From the NCBI GenBank assembly GCA_963695375.1, contig OY968767.1, positions 744,001-808,000 on the forward strand: a stretch of 64,000 nucleotides of DNA. The letters are read 5' to 3'. The notes below the pieces were generated by a model. It saw only the letters and a list, made by a program, of their open reading frames with translations, did no database searches and had not been told where the DNA came from. Positions 34,371-42,316 of this stretch are shown piece by piece (the first letter of the stretch is position 1; each line of letters begins with the position of its first letter). Position numbers and translations under genes: made by a program. This DNA is from JACCVL01 sp963695375. Lineage in GTDB: Bacteria > Actinomycetota > Actinomycetes > Propionibacteriales > Nocardioidaceae.

Positions 34371-34411
34371 TCCCAAGCTGACAGTGCGGGTTCGATTCCC
34401 GTCACCCGCTC
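34371..34411. repeat. Attachment site attR
   Basis: Exact 41-bp copy of 29050-29090. It carries the anticodon 3' side, T-arm and acceptor 3' strand of tRNA-Gly but no D-arm or 5' acceptor strand, so it is not a functional tRNA gene. It marks the right end of the island. Confidence 0.88.
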
Positions 34412-34460
34412 CACCGCTGGGACACCTGAGGCGCAGTGCCGGCGCCCCGCGACGGGCCGC

Positions 34461-35282
34461 TCATTCACAGCCCAACGGGCGCGCCGTGCGCGGCCAGACC
34501 TCCACCTGGTCGGTCGTGCCGACGAACGCCCGGTCGCCGTCCGCTGAGAGCCAGAGCTGCTCGCCGTCCCGCTCGTAGCCGGTGTCGACGGCGCCCGGCG
34601 GCAGCGGTGCGTGCGGCCGGTACGGCTCGGCGAAGTAGTCGGCGAGGTCCGGCAACGGGTCGCGGACATAGGTCGACTGCCCCAGGAAGAGGAACGTCAT
34701 CGACTGCCAGTCGCAGTGCTCGGGGCCGAGCCAGGACTCGATCGTCGACGTGGGGACCGGGCGGCCGGACGCGTCCGACCAGATCTGCAAACCGATCGAG
34801 TCCCCGAACGATTCCGGCAGCTCCGAGTAGTCGCAGTGCGCCCAGGACTCCACGTACCAGCCGTCCCCGCCGGCGCCGTCGGTCGCGGGTCCGTCGCGCA
34901 CGATGACCGCCTGCTTGCGGACTCCGCCGACCTCGAGGACGTACAGCACCCGGTCCTGCTCCTGCTTGGCCACCGAAAGACCGTCCTGCACCCCCCCGAA
35001 GATCCATTCGCTGCGGGCGACCGCGAGTGCCTGCTCGGCGGTCGCTGCCGTGGCGCCGGATGCATAGACCTCGTCGTCGCTGAAGCCGCCGGCTCCCCAG
35101 GTCGCACAGTCGACGACGTCCCCGGCCGCACCCGCTCCCGGGTGCCGAGCCTCCGCGCGCGACACAGAGAGCGGGCCGTCGTAGGGCTGCTCGGGCTCCG
35201 CGCTCGCGCCGTCGGCCGTGCCGCAGCCGCCCACCAGGAAGGTCGCGGCGACCATGAGACCGACTGCGCCAGGTCCGTGCAT
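34461..35282 (-). CDS. Secreted lipoprotein of unknown function
   Basis: A 273-residue protein with signal peptide and lipobox (FLVGGC, Cys20). The mature part starts with a disordered T/A/S/E stretch. It contains VVDCATWGAGGFSDDEVYAS, VRKQAVIVRDGP and GWYVESWAHCDYSELPESFG, patterns seen in actinobacterial secreted proteins but with no named domain. ATG 35282 gives the cleanest signal peptide; the frame is open further upstream. It is the first host gene right of the island. Envelope location is well supported, function is not. Confidence 0.72.
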   Translation of the reverse strand: MHGPGAVGLMVAATFLVGGCGTADGASAEPEQPYDGPLSVSRAEARHPGAGAAGDVVDCATWGAGGFSDDEVYASGATAATAEQALAVARSEWIFGGVQDGLSVAKQEQDRVLYVLEVGGVRKQAVIVRDGPATDGAGGDGWYVESWAHCDYSELPESFGDSIGLQIWSDASGRPVPTSTIESWLGPEHCDWQSMTFLFLGQSTYVRDPLPDLADYFAEPYRPHAPLPPGAVDTGYERDGEQLWLSADGDRAFVGTTDQVEVWPRTARPLGCE

Positions 35283-35340
35283 GCTGGTGTGACGCGACCG
35301 GTCGCGCGTCGGTTCCGCCCGACCTCGGTCCCCCACCCGG

Positions 35341-35386
35341 GCGATGAGGCATTCCCGCCGCCCGAGCGACCGGAATGCATCAGCGC
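35341..35386. repeat. Dispersed hairpin repeat, GATGAGGCATTCC family (imperfect copy)
   Basis: GCGATGAGGCATTCCCG pairs imperfectly with CGGAATGCATCAGCGC across a 13-base loop. It is the same family as the perfect palindrome at 46984-47029. It lies between two minus-strand genes. Confidence 0.75.
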
Positions 35387-35411
35387 CGGTCCGGCCGAGG
35401 GACGAGCCGGC

Positions 35412-36501
35412 TCACCCCGCCGGCGGCACCAGCACCAGCTTGCCGACGTATCCCTTCTCCGCAAAGTCGGCCTGGGCTCGCGCGATCTCCCGCAGCGGAT
35501 AGGTCGCGTGCACCAGCGGTCGGATCTCGCCGTGCTCGATGTAGCCGACGAGGTTCTCGAAGACCACGGGCTCCTGGTACGTGGCGCCCAGCAGGGCGAG
35601 GTCCTTCAGGTAGAGGGTGCGCACGTCGAGCTCGACCAGCGGTCCGGCGATCGCACCGGATGTCACGTACCGACCGCCGCGCCGGAGCACGTCCAGCAGT
35701 GACGGCCACTGCGGTCCCGCCACCAGGTCCACCACCACGTCGATCGACTCGGTGCCGAGCGTGGCCACCAGGTCGCCGCCCCGCGCCACCACGATGTCGG
35801 CTCCGATGGCACGGATCGCGTCGGCCTTGCCCGGCCCGGCCACCGCGGTGACGAGCGCTCCACGACGCCGAGCCAGCTGGACCGCGGCCGAGCCGACGCC
35901 GCCGGACGCCCCGGTGACCAGCACCCGCTCCCCCTCGGCCAGCCCGACCCGGTGCAACATGTTTTCCGCGGTGGAGTACGCACACGGGATGGACGCCAGC
36001 TCCACGTCGGACCAGTCACAGGCCACCGCATGCGTCTCGACCGACCTGGCCACCAGGTACTGGGCGAAGGCGCCGTCCAGCTCCGAGCCCAGCGTCACGG
36101 CGCGGAACGGCTGCGTCCTCCCACCCCCGCTGGATCGTGGCCACGAGCACCCGCTCCCCCAGTCGCGCGGGGTCGACGCCGGCGCCGACCCGCACGATGT
36201 GACCGCAGGCGTCCGCGCCCTGGATCCGCGGGAAGACCAGCGGGTCACCCGCCCAGCCGCCGGCGGCCTCCGCGCCGACCGGCTCGGCGCCTCCGGTCCC
36301 GGAGCTGACCGACTTGGCGTACCAGCCGATCCGGGTGTTGATGTCGGTGTTGTTCACCCCGGCCGCGGCGACCCTGATGAGCACCTCGTCCGGACCGGGA
36401 GCCGGAACCCGGACGTCGTCGCGGTACTCCAGCACCTCCGGGCCGCCGTGGGCGGTCAGGAGCACGGCGGACATCGTCTCCGGGACGGTCTCGGCGGCCA
36501 T
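35412..36501 (-). pseudogene. Zinc-type alcohol dehydrogenase / quinone oxidoreductase, frameshifted
   Basis: The N-terminal GroES-like half (MSAVLLTAHGGPEVLEYRDD, AAAGVNNTDINTRIGWY, GADACGHIVRVGAGVDP) is read from 36501 to about 36130. The Rossmann half (VLVTGASGGVGSAAVQLARR, VVVDLVAGPQWPSLLDVL, ending VGKLVLVPPAG) is in the next frame down to 35412. One extra C in the run 36124-36128 accounts for the shift. Repaired, it would be a ~360-residue NADPH-dependent medium-chain reductase. As sequenced neither half alone should work. Whether this is real decay or a homopolymer error cannot be told from sequence. Confidence 0.8.
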
Positions 36502-36525
36502 AGCTGCAGATTAAGGTTCTCTGCG

Positions 36526-37455
36526 TCAGTCCGAGTCGTCGGACGGCCACGACGCCGGCGGGGTGTCGTCGATGTCCTGCCGCACGAGCCACTGCACGAA
36601 CGTCCGGGCCTGGCTGCTCAGCTCGGGCGCGTCCCGCGGCCGGAGCAGGTAGTGCGCCTGTCGCATCGGCACCATCCGGTCGTGCGCCACCACGAGCCGC
36701 CCGCCGCGGACGGCGGCGCGCGCGAAGCGTTCCGGCACCAACGCGCAGTACAGGCCGCTCGCGGCGAACTCGGTCGCGGCGATCGCCGTGTCCACGGTGA
36801 TGCTGCTCCCCGCGGCCGGCTGCTGCCCTCCGGACGCCGGGAACAGCCGCAGCCAGAGGTCGTCGTAGCCGAGGACGTGCACCCGGGGGCGACCGGCGAG
36901 ACCGTCGGTGTCGGCGATCGGTCCGTACCGGTCGACGTGCTCCGGGCTGGCAACCACCACGGCCCGGTCGTCGTGCAGCAACTCGGCGACGAAGCCGGGC
37001 CACCGGCCTCCTCCCTGGCGGATCTCCAGGTCCACCTCGTGCGGCGGGAGGGCGTCGGCCCAGATGGCACCGATGATGCGCAGGTCGATGTGCGGGTAGG
37101 CGTCGCAGAAGTCCTGCAGCCGGGGCACCAGCCAGGTCGTGGCGTAGGACACCGGGACCCGGACGGTCAGCCGCTGTCTGCTCGTGGACCCGAACAGACC
37201 GGTGGTGGCCGCCGCCAGGTCGTCGAAGGTCTCCCGGACCGACGGTAGGTAGGCCTGTCCCATCTCGGTCAGCCGGACGCTGCGCGGCAGCCGCTCGAAC
37301 AGCGCGATGCCGAGGTAGGCCTCCAGCGAGCGCACGCGCTGGCTCACCGCCGACGGCGACAGGTGCAGCTCGTCGGCGGCGCTGACGAAGCTGCCGAGCC
37401 GCGCCACCGCCTCGTACGCGAGCAGGCCGGGGAGCGGGGGGACGGTCTGCCGCAC
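36526..37455 (-). CDS. LysR-family transcriptional regulator
   Basis: A 309-residue LTTR of the GcvA-like group. The N-terminal helix-turn-helix reads LLAYEAVARLGSFVSAADEL, HLSPSAVSQRVRSLEAYLGI, LFERLPRSVRLTEMG; the effector domain begins RLTVRVPVSYATTWLVPRL. GTG 37455 is chosen because it gives the standard N-terminus; an upstream in-frame start exists at 37494. It lies 24 bp before the oxidoreductase gene on the same strand and may control it. The effector is unknown. Confidence 0.85.
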   Translation of the reverse strand: MRQTVPPLPGLLAYEAVARLGSFVSAADELHLSPSAVSQRVRSLEAYLGIALFERLPRSVRLTEMGQAYLPSVRETFDDLAAATTGLFGSTSRQRLTVRVPVSYATTWLVPRLQDFCDAYPHIDLRIIGAIWADALPPHEVDLEIRQGGGRWPGFVAELLHDDRAVVVASPEHVDRYGPIADTDGLAGRPRVHVLGYDDLWLRLFPASGGQQPAAGSSITVDTAIAATEFAASGLYCALVPERFARAAVRGGRLVVAHDRMVPMRQAHYLLRPRDAPELSSQARTFVQWLVRQDIDDTPPASWPSDDSD

Positions 37456-37585
37456 CCCCAGAACGCTAGTCGGCGGCGATCGGGCGAGCAACACATCGTC
37501 GCGGGCTCAGCGGCCCGACCTGGCGATGAGGTGTGCCTCGGGGCCGAGGGATGCACCGAGCGGCGATCGCTGTTATCGTGCCGGG

Positions 37586-37600
37586 ATACCCCCCCGGGTA
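37586..37600. promoter_or_regulatory. CsoR/CstR-type operator
   Basis: ATACCCCCCCGGGTA, a C-tract/G-tract pseudo-palindrome with flanking TA, is the operator form bound by the CsoR/CstR family. It ends 14 bp before the cstR start codon and just before its AAGGAGAG ribosome binding site, so it would block expression of cstR-cstB. Confidence 0.75.
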
Positions 37601-37614
37601 AAAGGAGAGACCGA

Positions 37615-37881
37615 ATGGACGTAGACGCTCAGCAGCTCAAGTCCGTGGTGACCCGGCTGAAGCGCGTGCAGGGCCAGATCGGCGGCATCGTCCGCATGAT
37701 CGAGGACGGGCGAGACTGCAGCGACGTCGTCACCCAGCTCGCCGCCGCCGCCCGGGCGCTCGACCGCGCCGGCTTCAAGATCATCGCCACCGGCATGCGC
37801 CAGTGCCTGATCGAGACCGACGAGGGTGTCCGCCACATCGACGAGGCCGAGCTCGAGCGACTGTTCCTGTCGCTCGCCTGA
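37615..37881 (+). CDS. cstR: CstR-type persulfide-sensing repressor (CsoR/DUF156 family)
   Basis: An 88-residue all-helical repressor. RLKRVQGQIGGIVRMIEDGR leads to Cys35, and the second conserved cysteine is Cys64 (MRQCLIE). Copper-sensing CsoR has His four residues before the second Cys; here that position is Gly60, so Cu(I) sensing is unlikely and a thiol/persulfide switch as in CstR fits. The adjacent persulfide dioxygenase-rhodanese gene and the C-rich operator support this. ATG 37615 follows AAGGAGAG. Confidence 0.83.
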   Translation: MDVDAQQLKSVVTRLKRVQGQIGGIVRMIEDGRDCSDVVTQLAAAARALDRAGFKIIATGMRQCLIETDEGVRHIDEAELERLFLSLA

Positions 37882-37932
37882 CGACGTCCGACCAGGTCAG
37901 ACCACCCACGAAGAGGAAAGAGGCACCGACAC

Positions 37933-39282
37933 ATGATCCGCATCGAGAAGATCGAGACCCCCGGACTCGGCGACCGCAGCTACGTCGCCAGCGACGGCGA
38001 GGTGGCGATCGTCGTCGACCCGCAGCGCGACATCGACCGCGTCCTCGCCATGGTCGACCGGCTCGGGGCACGGATCACGCACGTGCTCGAGACCCACATC
38101 CACAACGACTACGTCACCGGCGGGCTCGAGTTGGCCGGCAAGGTCGACGCCGCCTACGTCGTCTCGGCCGACGACGAGGTGTCGTTCGAGCGTCAGGGCA
38201 TCCGGGACGGTGAGGTCATCAGCACCGGCAGCATGCGGATCCGGGCCCTGCACACCCCCGGGCACACCTACCACCACCTGAGCTACGCGATCGAGGACGC
38301 TGACGGCGACGTCCAGGGCGTCTTCACCGGCGGGTCGATGCTCTACGGGACGACCGGCCGCACCGACCTGCTCGGTCCCGAGCACACCGAGACGCTGACG
38401 CACAAGCAGTTCGGCTCGGTCCGGCACCTGGCCGACACCCTGCCGCCGGAGACCCGCGTCTACCCCACGCACGGCTTCGGCAGCTTCTGCTCGGCGACCC
38501 CCGCCAGCGGGGACGACTCCACCATCGAGCAGGAGCGCTCCGCGAACCCGGCGCTCACGCTCGAGGAGCAGGAGTACGTCGACAACCTGATGGCAGGGCT
38601 CGGCGCCTACCCGACCTACTACGCCCGGATGGCCCCGGTGAACAGCGCCGGACCGGAGCCGGTGGACCTGGCCCTGCCCGAGGAGGTCGACCCGGCTGAG
38701 CTCCGCCGCCGGATCGAAGCCGGCGAGTGGGTCGTCGACCTGCGCGACCGCACCGCCTTCGCTGCCGGACACCTGCCCGGGTCCCTGGGCTTCGAGCTGT
38801 CCACCAACTTCGTCACCTACCTCGGCTGGCTGTACCGCTGGGGCACACCGCTGACCCTGATCGGTGAATCCATCGATCAGATCGCAGCGGCGCGTCGCGA
38901 GCTCGTCCGCATCGGGATCGACGCGATCGCCGGGATCGCGGCCGGCGACATCACCGCGCTCGCGGACGGTGCGGAGATCCGGTCGTACCAGGTCAGCGAC
39001 TTCGCCGGCCTCGCCAAGATCCGTACCGAGCGGGACGTGCACGTCCTCGACGCCCGCCGCGACGACGAGCGCGCCGCGGGCGGGGTGGAGGGCTCGCAGC
39101 ACATCCCGCTGCACGAGCTCGGTGACCGGACCGACGAGGTACCGCAGGGCGAGGTCTGGGTCTACTGCGGCTCGGGCTACCGCGCCTCCATCGCCGCATC
39201 CGTGCTCGACCGCCCCGGCCGCGACGTCGTGCTGATCAACGACATGTACGACGCCGCAGCGGAGGCCGGCCTGGAGGGCTGA
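37933..39282 (+). CDS. cstB: Persulfide dioxygenase-rhodanese fusion (CstB-like)
   Basis: A 449-residue protein. The N-terminal metallo-beta-lactamase domain has HVLETHIHNDYVTGG, HTPGHTYHHLSY and GTTGRTDLLG, the mononuclear iron site of ETHE1/CstB dioxygenases. Two rhodanese-like domains follow: the first (WVVDLRDRTAFAAGHLPGSL) lacks an active cysteine, the second has YCGSGYRAS with Cys412. CstB oxidises persulfides to thiosulfate and protects from sulfide stress. It lies 51 bp after cstR and is probably co-transcribed and repressed by it. Confidence 0.92.
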   Translation: MIRIEKIETPGLGDRSYVASDGEVAIVVDPQRDIDRVLAMVDRLGARITHVLETHIHNDYVTGGLELAGKVDAAYVVSADDEVSFERQGIRDGEVISTGSMRIRALHTPGHTYHHLSYAIEDADGDVQGVFTGGSMLYGTTGRTDLLGPEHTETLTHKQFGSVRHLADTLPPETRVYPTHGFGSFCSATPASGDDSTIEQERSANPALTLEEQEYVDNLMAGLGAYPTYYARMAPVNSAGPEPVDLALPEEVDPAELRRRIEAGEWVVDLRDRTAFAAGHLPGSLGFELSTNFVTYLGWLYRWGTPLTLIGESIDQIAAARRELVRIGIDAIAGIAAGDITALADGAEIRSYQVSDFAGLAKIRTERDVHVLDARRDDERAAGGVEGSQHIPLHELGDRTDEVPQGEVWVYCGSGYRASIAASVLDRPGRDVVLINDMYDAAAEAGLEG

Positions 39283-39308
39283 CCCTCGGCCCTTGACCGG
39301 GGCTAGGC

Positions 39309-39340
39309 TGCCTGGGACATCCGCTGGGTGCTCCCAGGCA
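39309..39340. terminator. Hairpin after cstB
   Basis: TGCCTGGGA and TCCCAGGCA are perfect 9-bp arms separated by 14 bases, 27 bp past the cstB stop. There is no T-run; many actinobacterial terminators lack one. It could also be a leader structure of the next gene. Confidence 0.5.
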
Positions 39341-39400
39341 CCGCCGGGGGCGGCGTTCCTCCGACCGCCATCGCAGGTGCGACATGCGCAGGGGCCCTTG

Positions 39401-42166
39401 GTGACCGCCCCCCGACTGCCCGTCGACGTGGGCTTCGAGCACGCGATCATCGGGATGTCCACCGCCACCGTCCACGGTGAGCTGGTCTCGGTCAACGCGG
39501 CGTTGGCGACCTCACTGCCCGGCGCGGCGCCGGGGCGTCCGCTGCGCAGCCTGTTCCGTGCGGCGGACCGCGCCGCGGTGACCCGCACCGTCACCGACGC
39601 GGCCGGGGGCGAGGTGACGCCGGTCGTCGTGGCCTCGGAGGCGGGCAGGGACACGCTGCTCGTCGTCAGCCCGATCGTCGAGGACGACTCGATCTCGTAC
39701 CTGCTCATCCAGACGCTGGACGTGAACGAGCGACAGCGGCTGACCGTGCAGGTGGAGGAGCTGTTGCGGACCACCCGGGACGGTGTCTTCGGCACCGACG
39801 ACGGAGGTCGGGTGACGCTGTGGAACGCCGCGGCCGAGGCGCACTTCGGCGTGTCGGCCGAGGCGATGATCGGTCGCCCCCTGGCCGAGGTGCTGCCGCT
39901 GGCGGGTCCCGAAGAGCCGCTGCGCCGGATCGAGCCGGGCGCGACGTGGCCCGACCTGCTGTCGGTCCTGGCGGTGCGTGCGGATGGATCGCGCTTCGAG
40001 GCGGAGGTGGCCCTGTCAGTGTCCCGGACCGGCTCGACGCTGGGCTTGATCGGCATCGTCCGGGACGTGACCGCGCGCAGTGAGCTGCTCACCCGACTGA
40101 CCGACCAGACCCGTCGCCTCGGCGCGGCGGAACAGCTGGCACAGGTGGGCAGTTTCGAGTGGGACGTGGCCAGTGACACCGTCGCCTGGAGCGACGGACT
40201 CTTCGCCATCTACGGGCTCGAACCGGAGACGTTCGCCGGCACCTGGCGGGCGTTCCTCGATCTGGTGCACCCCGCGGACCGCGAGGCCGTCGTGGAAGCG
40301 GTCAGCGTGGCGGTGGAGTCGGGGGACGGGTGGCAGCTGGACGAGCGGATCCGCCGACCGGACGGGACCGAACGGGTCATGGCCACCACGGGCTCTGCCG
40401 TCCGCGACTCCGCCGGAAGGGTGGTGCGCCTGCAGGGCGTCTGCCACGACGTGACTGAACAGCGCGCCGCCGAGGCAGCGCTGCGGCTCAGCGAGCAGTC
40501 GTTCCGGCACGGATTCGACGATGCTCCCGCCGGCATCGCCCTCGTCCGGTCCGTGGCCGGGAGGTGGGAGATCATCCGCTGCAACCGCGCCCTCGCCCGG
40601 CTCCTGGACCGTCCCCGCGAGGAGCTCGCCGGCCGGGTGATCACCGACTTCACGACGGGACCGGAGGCCGAGCTGCTCGCCAGTTCGTGGTCCGAGCTGG
40701 TCGCGAGCCCGGACGGCCGCACGTCGAGCGAGGTGCGCGTCCGGCGGCGGGACGGGGAGGTCCGCACCGTCGTGACCGCCGCCTCGCGGATGTCCCTGGA
40801 CGGTGGACCCGACGACCCCGTCATCGTGCACCTGGAGGACGTCACGGCCCGCAAGGTCGCCGAGGCGGAGCTGCGGCACCGGGCACTGCACGACGCCCTG
40901 ACCGGGCTTCCCAACCGCGCGCTGCTGCTCGATCGACTGGACAGCGCCCTCGACCGCGCCGGTCGCTCGGGACGTGTCGTCGGCGTCTTGTTCTGCGACG
41001 TCGACGGGTTCACGCGCATCAACCACTCGCTGGGGCACGAGGCCGGCGACCGGCTCCTGACCACCCTCGCGGGTCGGTTGCGGCAGTTCACGAAGTCCGG
41101 CGACACGGTGGCGAGACTCGCCGCGGACGAGTTCGTGCTCGTGCTCGACAACCTCCCCGATCTCGATGCGCTGGCCCCGGTGGTCGGCCGCGTGCACGCG
41201 CTGCTGGAGCTGCCGGTCCAGCTGCCCGGCGGCGAGGTGCGGACGACGTCGAGCATCGGCGTGTCAGTGGGCCGTGGCCGTGGCGACCGAGCCGCCGAGC
41301 TGGTGCGTGACGCCGACACGGCGATGCACCGGGCGAAGCTGCGGGGCACCAACCAGTACGAGATGTTCGACGCCGCGCTTCGGGACAGTGCGCTGCAGCG
41401 AGTCACCGTCGAGCAGCAGCTGCGGGTCGCCTGCGACCAGGACCAGCTCGTCGTGCACTACCAGCCGGTGGCCGACATCGGCTCCGGCTCGCTGGTCGGG
41501 TTCGAGGCCCTGGTGCGGTGGCAGCACCCCACCCGCGGACTGCTGCCGCCGGCCGAGTTCTTCTCCGTCATCGAGGGCACCGACATGGTGCACTCCGTCG
41601 GCCGGCACGTGCTCGACGTGGCCTGCAGGCAGCTGGCCGCGTGGCGGCGTGATCACCCCGAGCTGCGGATGGCGGTCAACGTCTCCGGACGGCAGCTGGA
41701 CGGCAGCTTCGCCGCCACGGTGACCAACGCGCTGGCGTCGACCGGCCTCACCCCGGGCGCGCTCGACCTCGAGGTCACCGAGACCGTGCTCCTGGACATG
41801 AGCGACGGCACCGCCGACGAGGTCCGGAGCCTGGACCGGCTCGGCGTCGGCCTCGGCATCGACGACTTCGGGACCGGCTACTCCTCGATGTCCTACCTCA
41901 AGCGGTTGCCGGTCCGGTTCATCAAGGTGGACCGATCGTTCGTGCACGGGATGACGGCCAACAGCGAGGACGCAGCCATCGTTGCGGCGGTGGTCGGTCT
42001 GGGAGCCGCCCTCTCCTTGTCGGTCACCGCGGAGGGGGTGGAGTCGCGTGAGCAGCTGGCATCCCTCACCCGCCTCGGCTGCACGCGCGCGCAGGGCTTC
42101 CTCTTCGCGGAGCCGCGTGACGCCGACGGTGCCACGGCACTGATCGAGCACTGGTCGGTGGGCTAG
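39401..42166 (+). CDS. Multi-PAS c-di-GMP signalling protein (degenerate GGDEF, intact EAL)
   Basis: A 921-residue cytoplasmic protein with no TM helix. About four PAS domains fill residues ~10-490 (for example TTRDGVFGTDDGGRVTLWNA, and FEWDVASDTVAWSDGLFAIY). A GGDEF domain (~495-655) has FCDVDGFTRIN intact, but the signature is AADEF (574-578), so cyclase activity is doubtful. The EAL domain (~665-915) has EALVRW (Glu702), RQLDGSF and DDFGTGYSSMSYLKR, so phosphodiesterase activity is likely, perhaps GTP-activated through the GGDEF domain. GTG 39401 is preferred over an upstream frame without coding character. Confidence 0.88.
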   Translation: MTAPRLPVDVGFEHAIIGMSTATVHGELVSVNAALATSLPGAAPGRPLRSLFRAADRAAVTRTVTDAAGGEVTPVVVASEAGRDTLLVVSPIVEDDSISYLLIQTLDVNERQRLTVQVEELLRTTRDGVFGTDDGGRVTLWNAAAEAHFGVSAEAMIGRPLAEVLPLAGPEEPLRRIEPGATWPDLLSVLAVRADGSRFEAEVALSVSRTGSTLGLIGIVRDVTARSELLTRLTDQTRRLGAAEQLAQVGSFEWDVASDTVAWSDGLFAIYGLEPETFAGTWRAFLDLVHPADREAVVEAVSVAVESGDGWQLDERIRRPDGTERVMATTGSAVRDSAGRVVRLQGVCHDVTEQRAAEAALRLSEQSFRHGFDDAPAGIALVRSVAGRWEIIRCNRALARLLDRPREELAGRVITDFTTGPEAELLASSWSELVASPDGRTSSEVRVRRRDGEVRTVVTAASRMSLDGGPDDPVIVHLEDVTARKVAEAELRHRALHDALTGLPNRALLLDRLDSALDRAGRSGRVVGVLFCDVDGFTRINHSLGHEAGDRLLTTLAGRLRQFTKSGDTVARLAADEFVLVLDNLPDLDALAPVVGRVHALLELPVQLPGGEVRTTSSIGVSVGRGRGDRAAELVRDADTAMHRAKLRGTNQYEMFDAALRDSALQRVTVEQQLRVACDQDQLVVHYQPVADIGSGSLVGFEALVRWQHPTRGLLPPAEFFSVIEGTDMVHSVGRHVLDVACRQLAAWRRDHPELRMAVNVSGRQLDGSFAATVTNALASTGLTPGALDLEVTETVLLDMSDGTADEVRSLDRLGVGLGIDDFGTGYSSMSYLKRLPVRFIKVDRSFVHGMTANSEDAAIVAAVVGLGAALSLSVTAEGVESREQLASLTRLGCTRAQGFLFAEPRDADGATALIEHWSVG

Positions 42167-42316
42167 CCGCCCGCTCCGGACGGCTGCACCCCACGCTCAC
42201 CTGGGCAAAGGGGGATGTGCCGACGACCGGGAGGCAGTACTGTCCCCCCTGCTCCGGCGGTCGGGGGACGGGTGTCGCCCCTCATCAGTCCGCCCCGTCT
42301 CCGTTCGAGGAGTTCC

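Larger units (their letters stand above)
29050..34411. mobile_element. tRNA-Gly-integrated genomic island with nuclease genes
   Basis: A 41-bp perfect direct repeat flanks this stretch (29050-29090, inside and just past the tRNA-Gly 3' end, and 34371-34411), the normal footprint of tyrosine-recombinase integration. Inside are a disrupted excisionase-like gene, small overlapping phage-type ORFs, three minus-strand nuclease genes and decayed ORFs. The DNA is visibly less G/C-rich than its flanks, most clearly at 31620-31790. No integrase or transposase gene was found, so the element is probably immobile now or depends on a helper. Confidence 0.85.

Noticed and set aside
34371..34411. Second tRNA-Gly gene
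   Set aside because: Lacks the 5' acceptor strand and the D-arm; it is the attR copy of the island.
37524..37555. Another copy of the GATGAGGCATTCC palindrome in the lysR-cstR gap
   Set aside because: It starts GGCGATGAGG but the rest differs; it forms only an imperfect hairpin of its own and cannot be placed in the family with confidence.
37615..37881. Copper-sensing CsoR
   Set aside because: The essential His ligand position is Gly60 and the partner gene encodes a persulfide dioxygenase, not a copper transporter.
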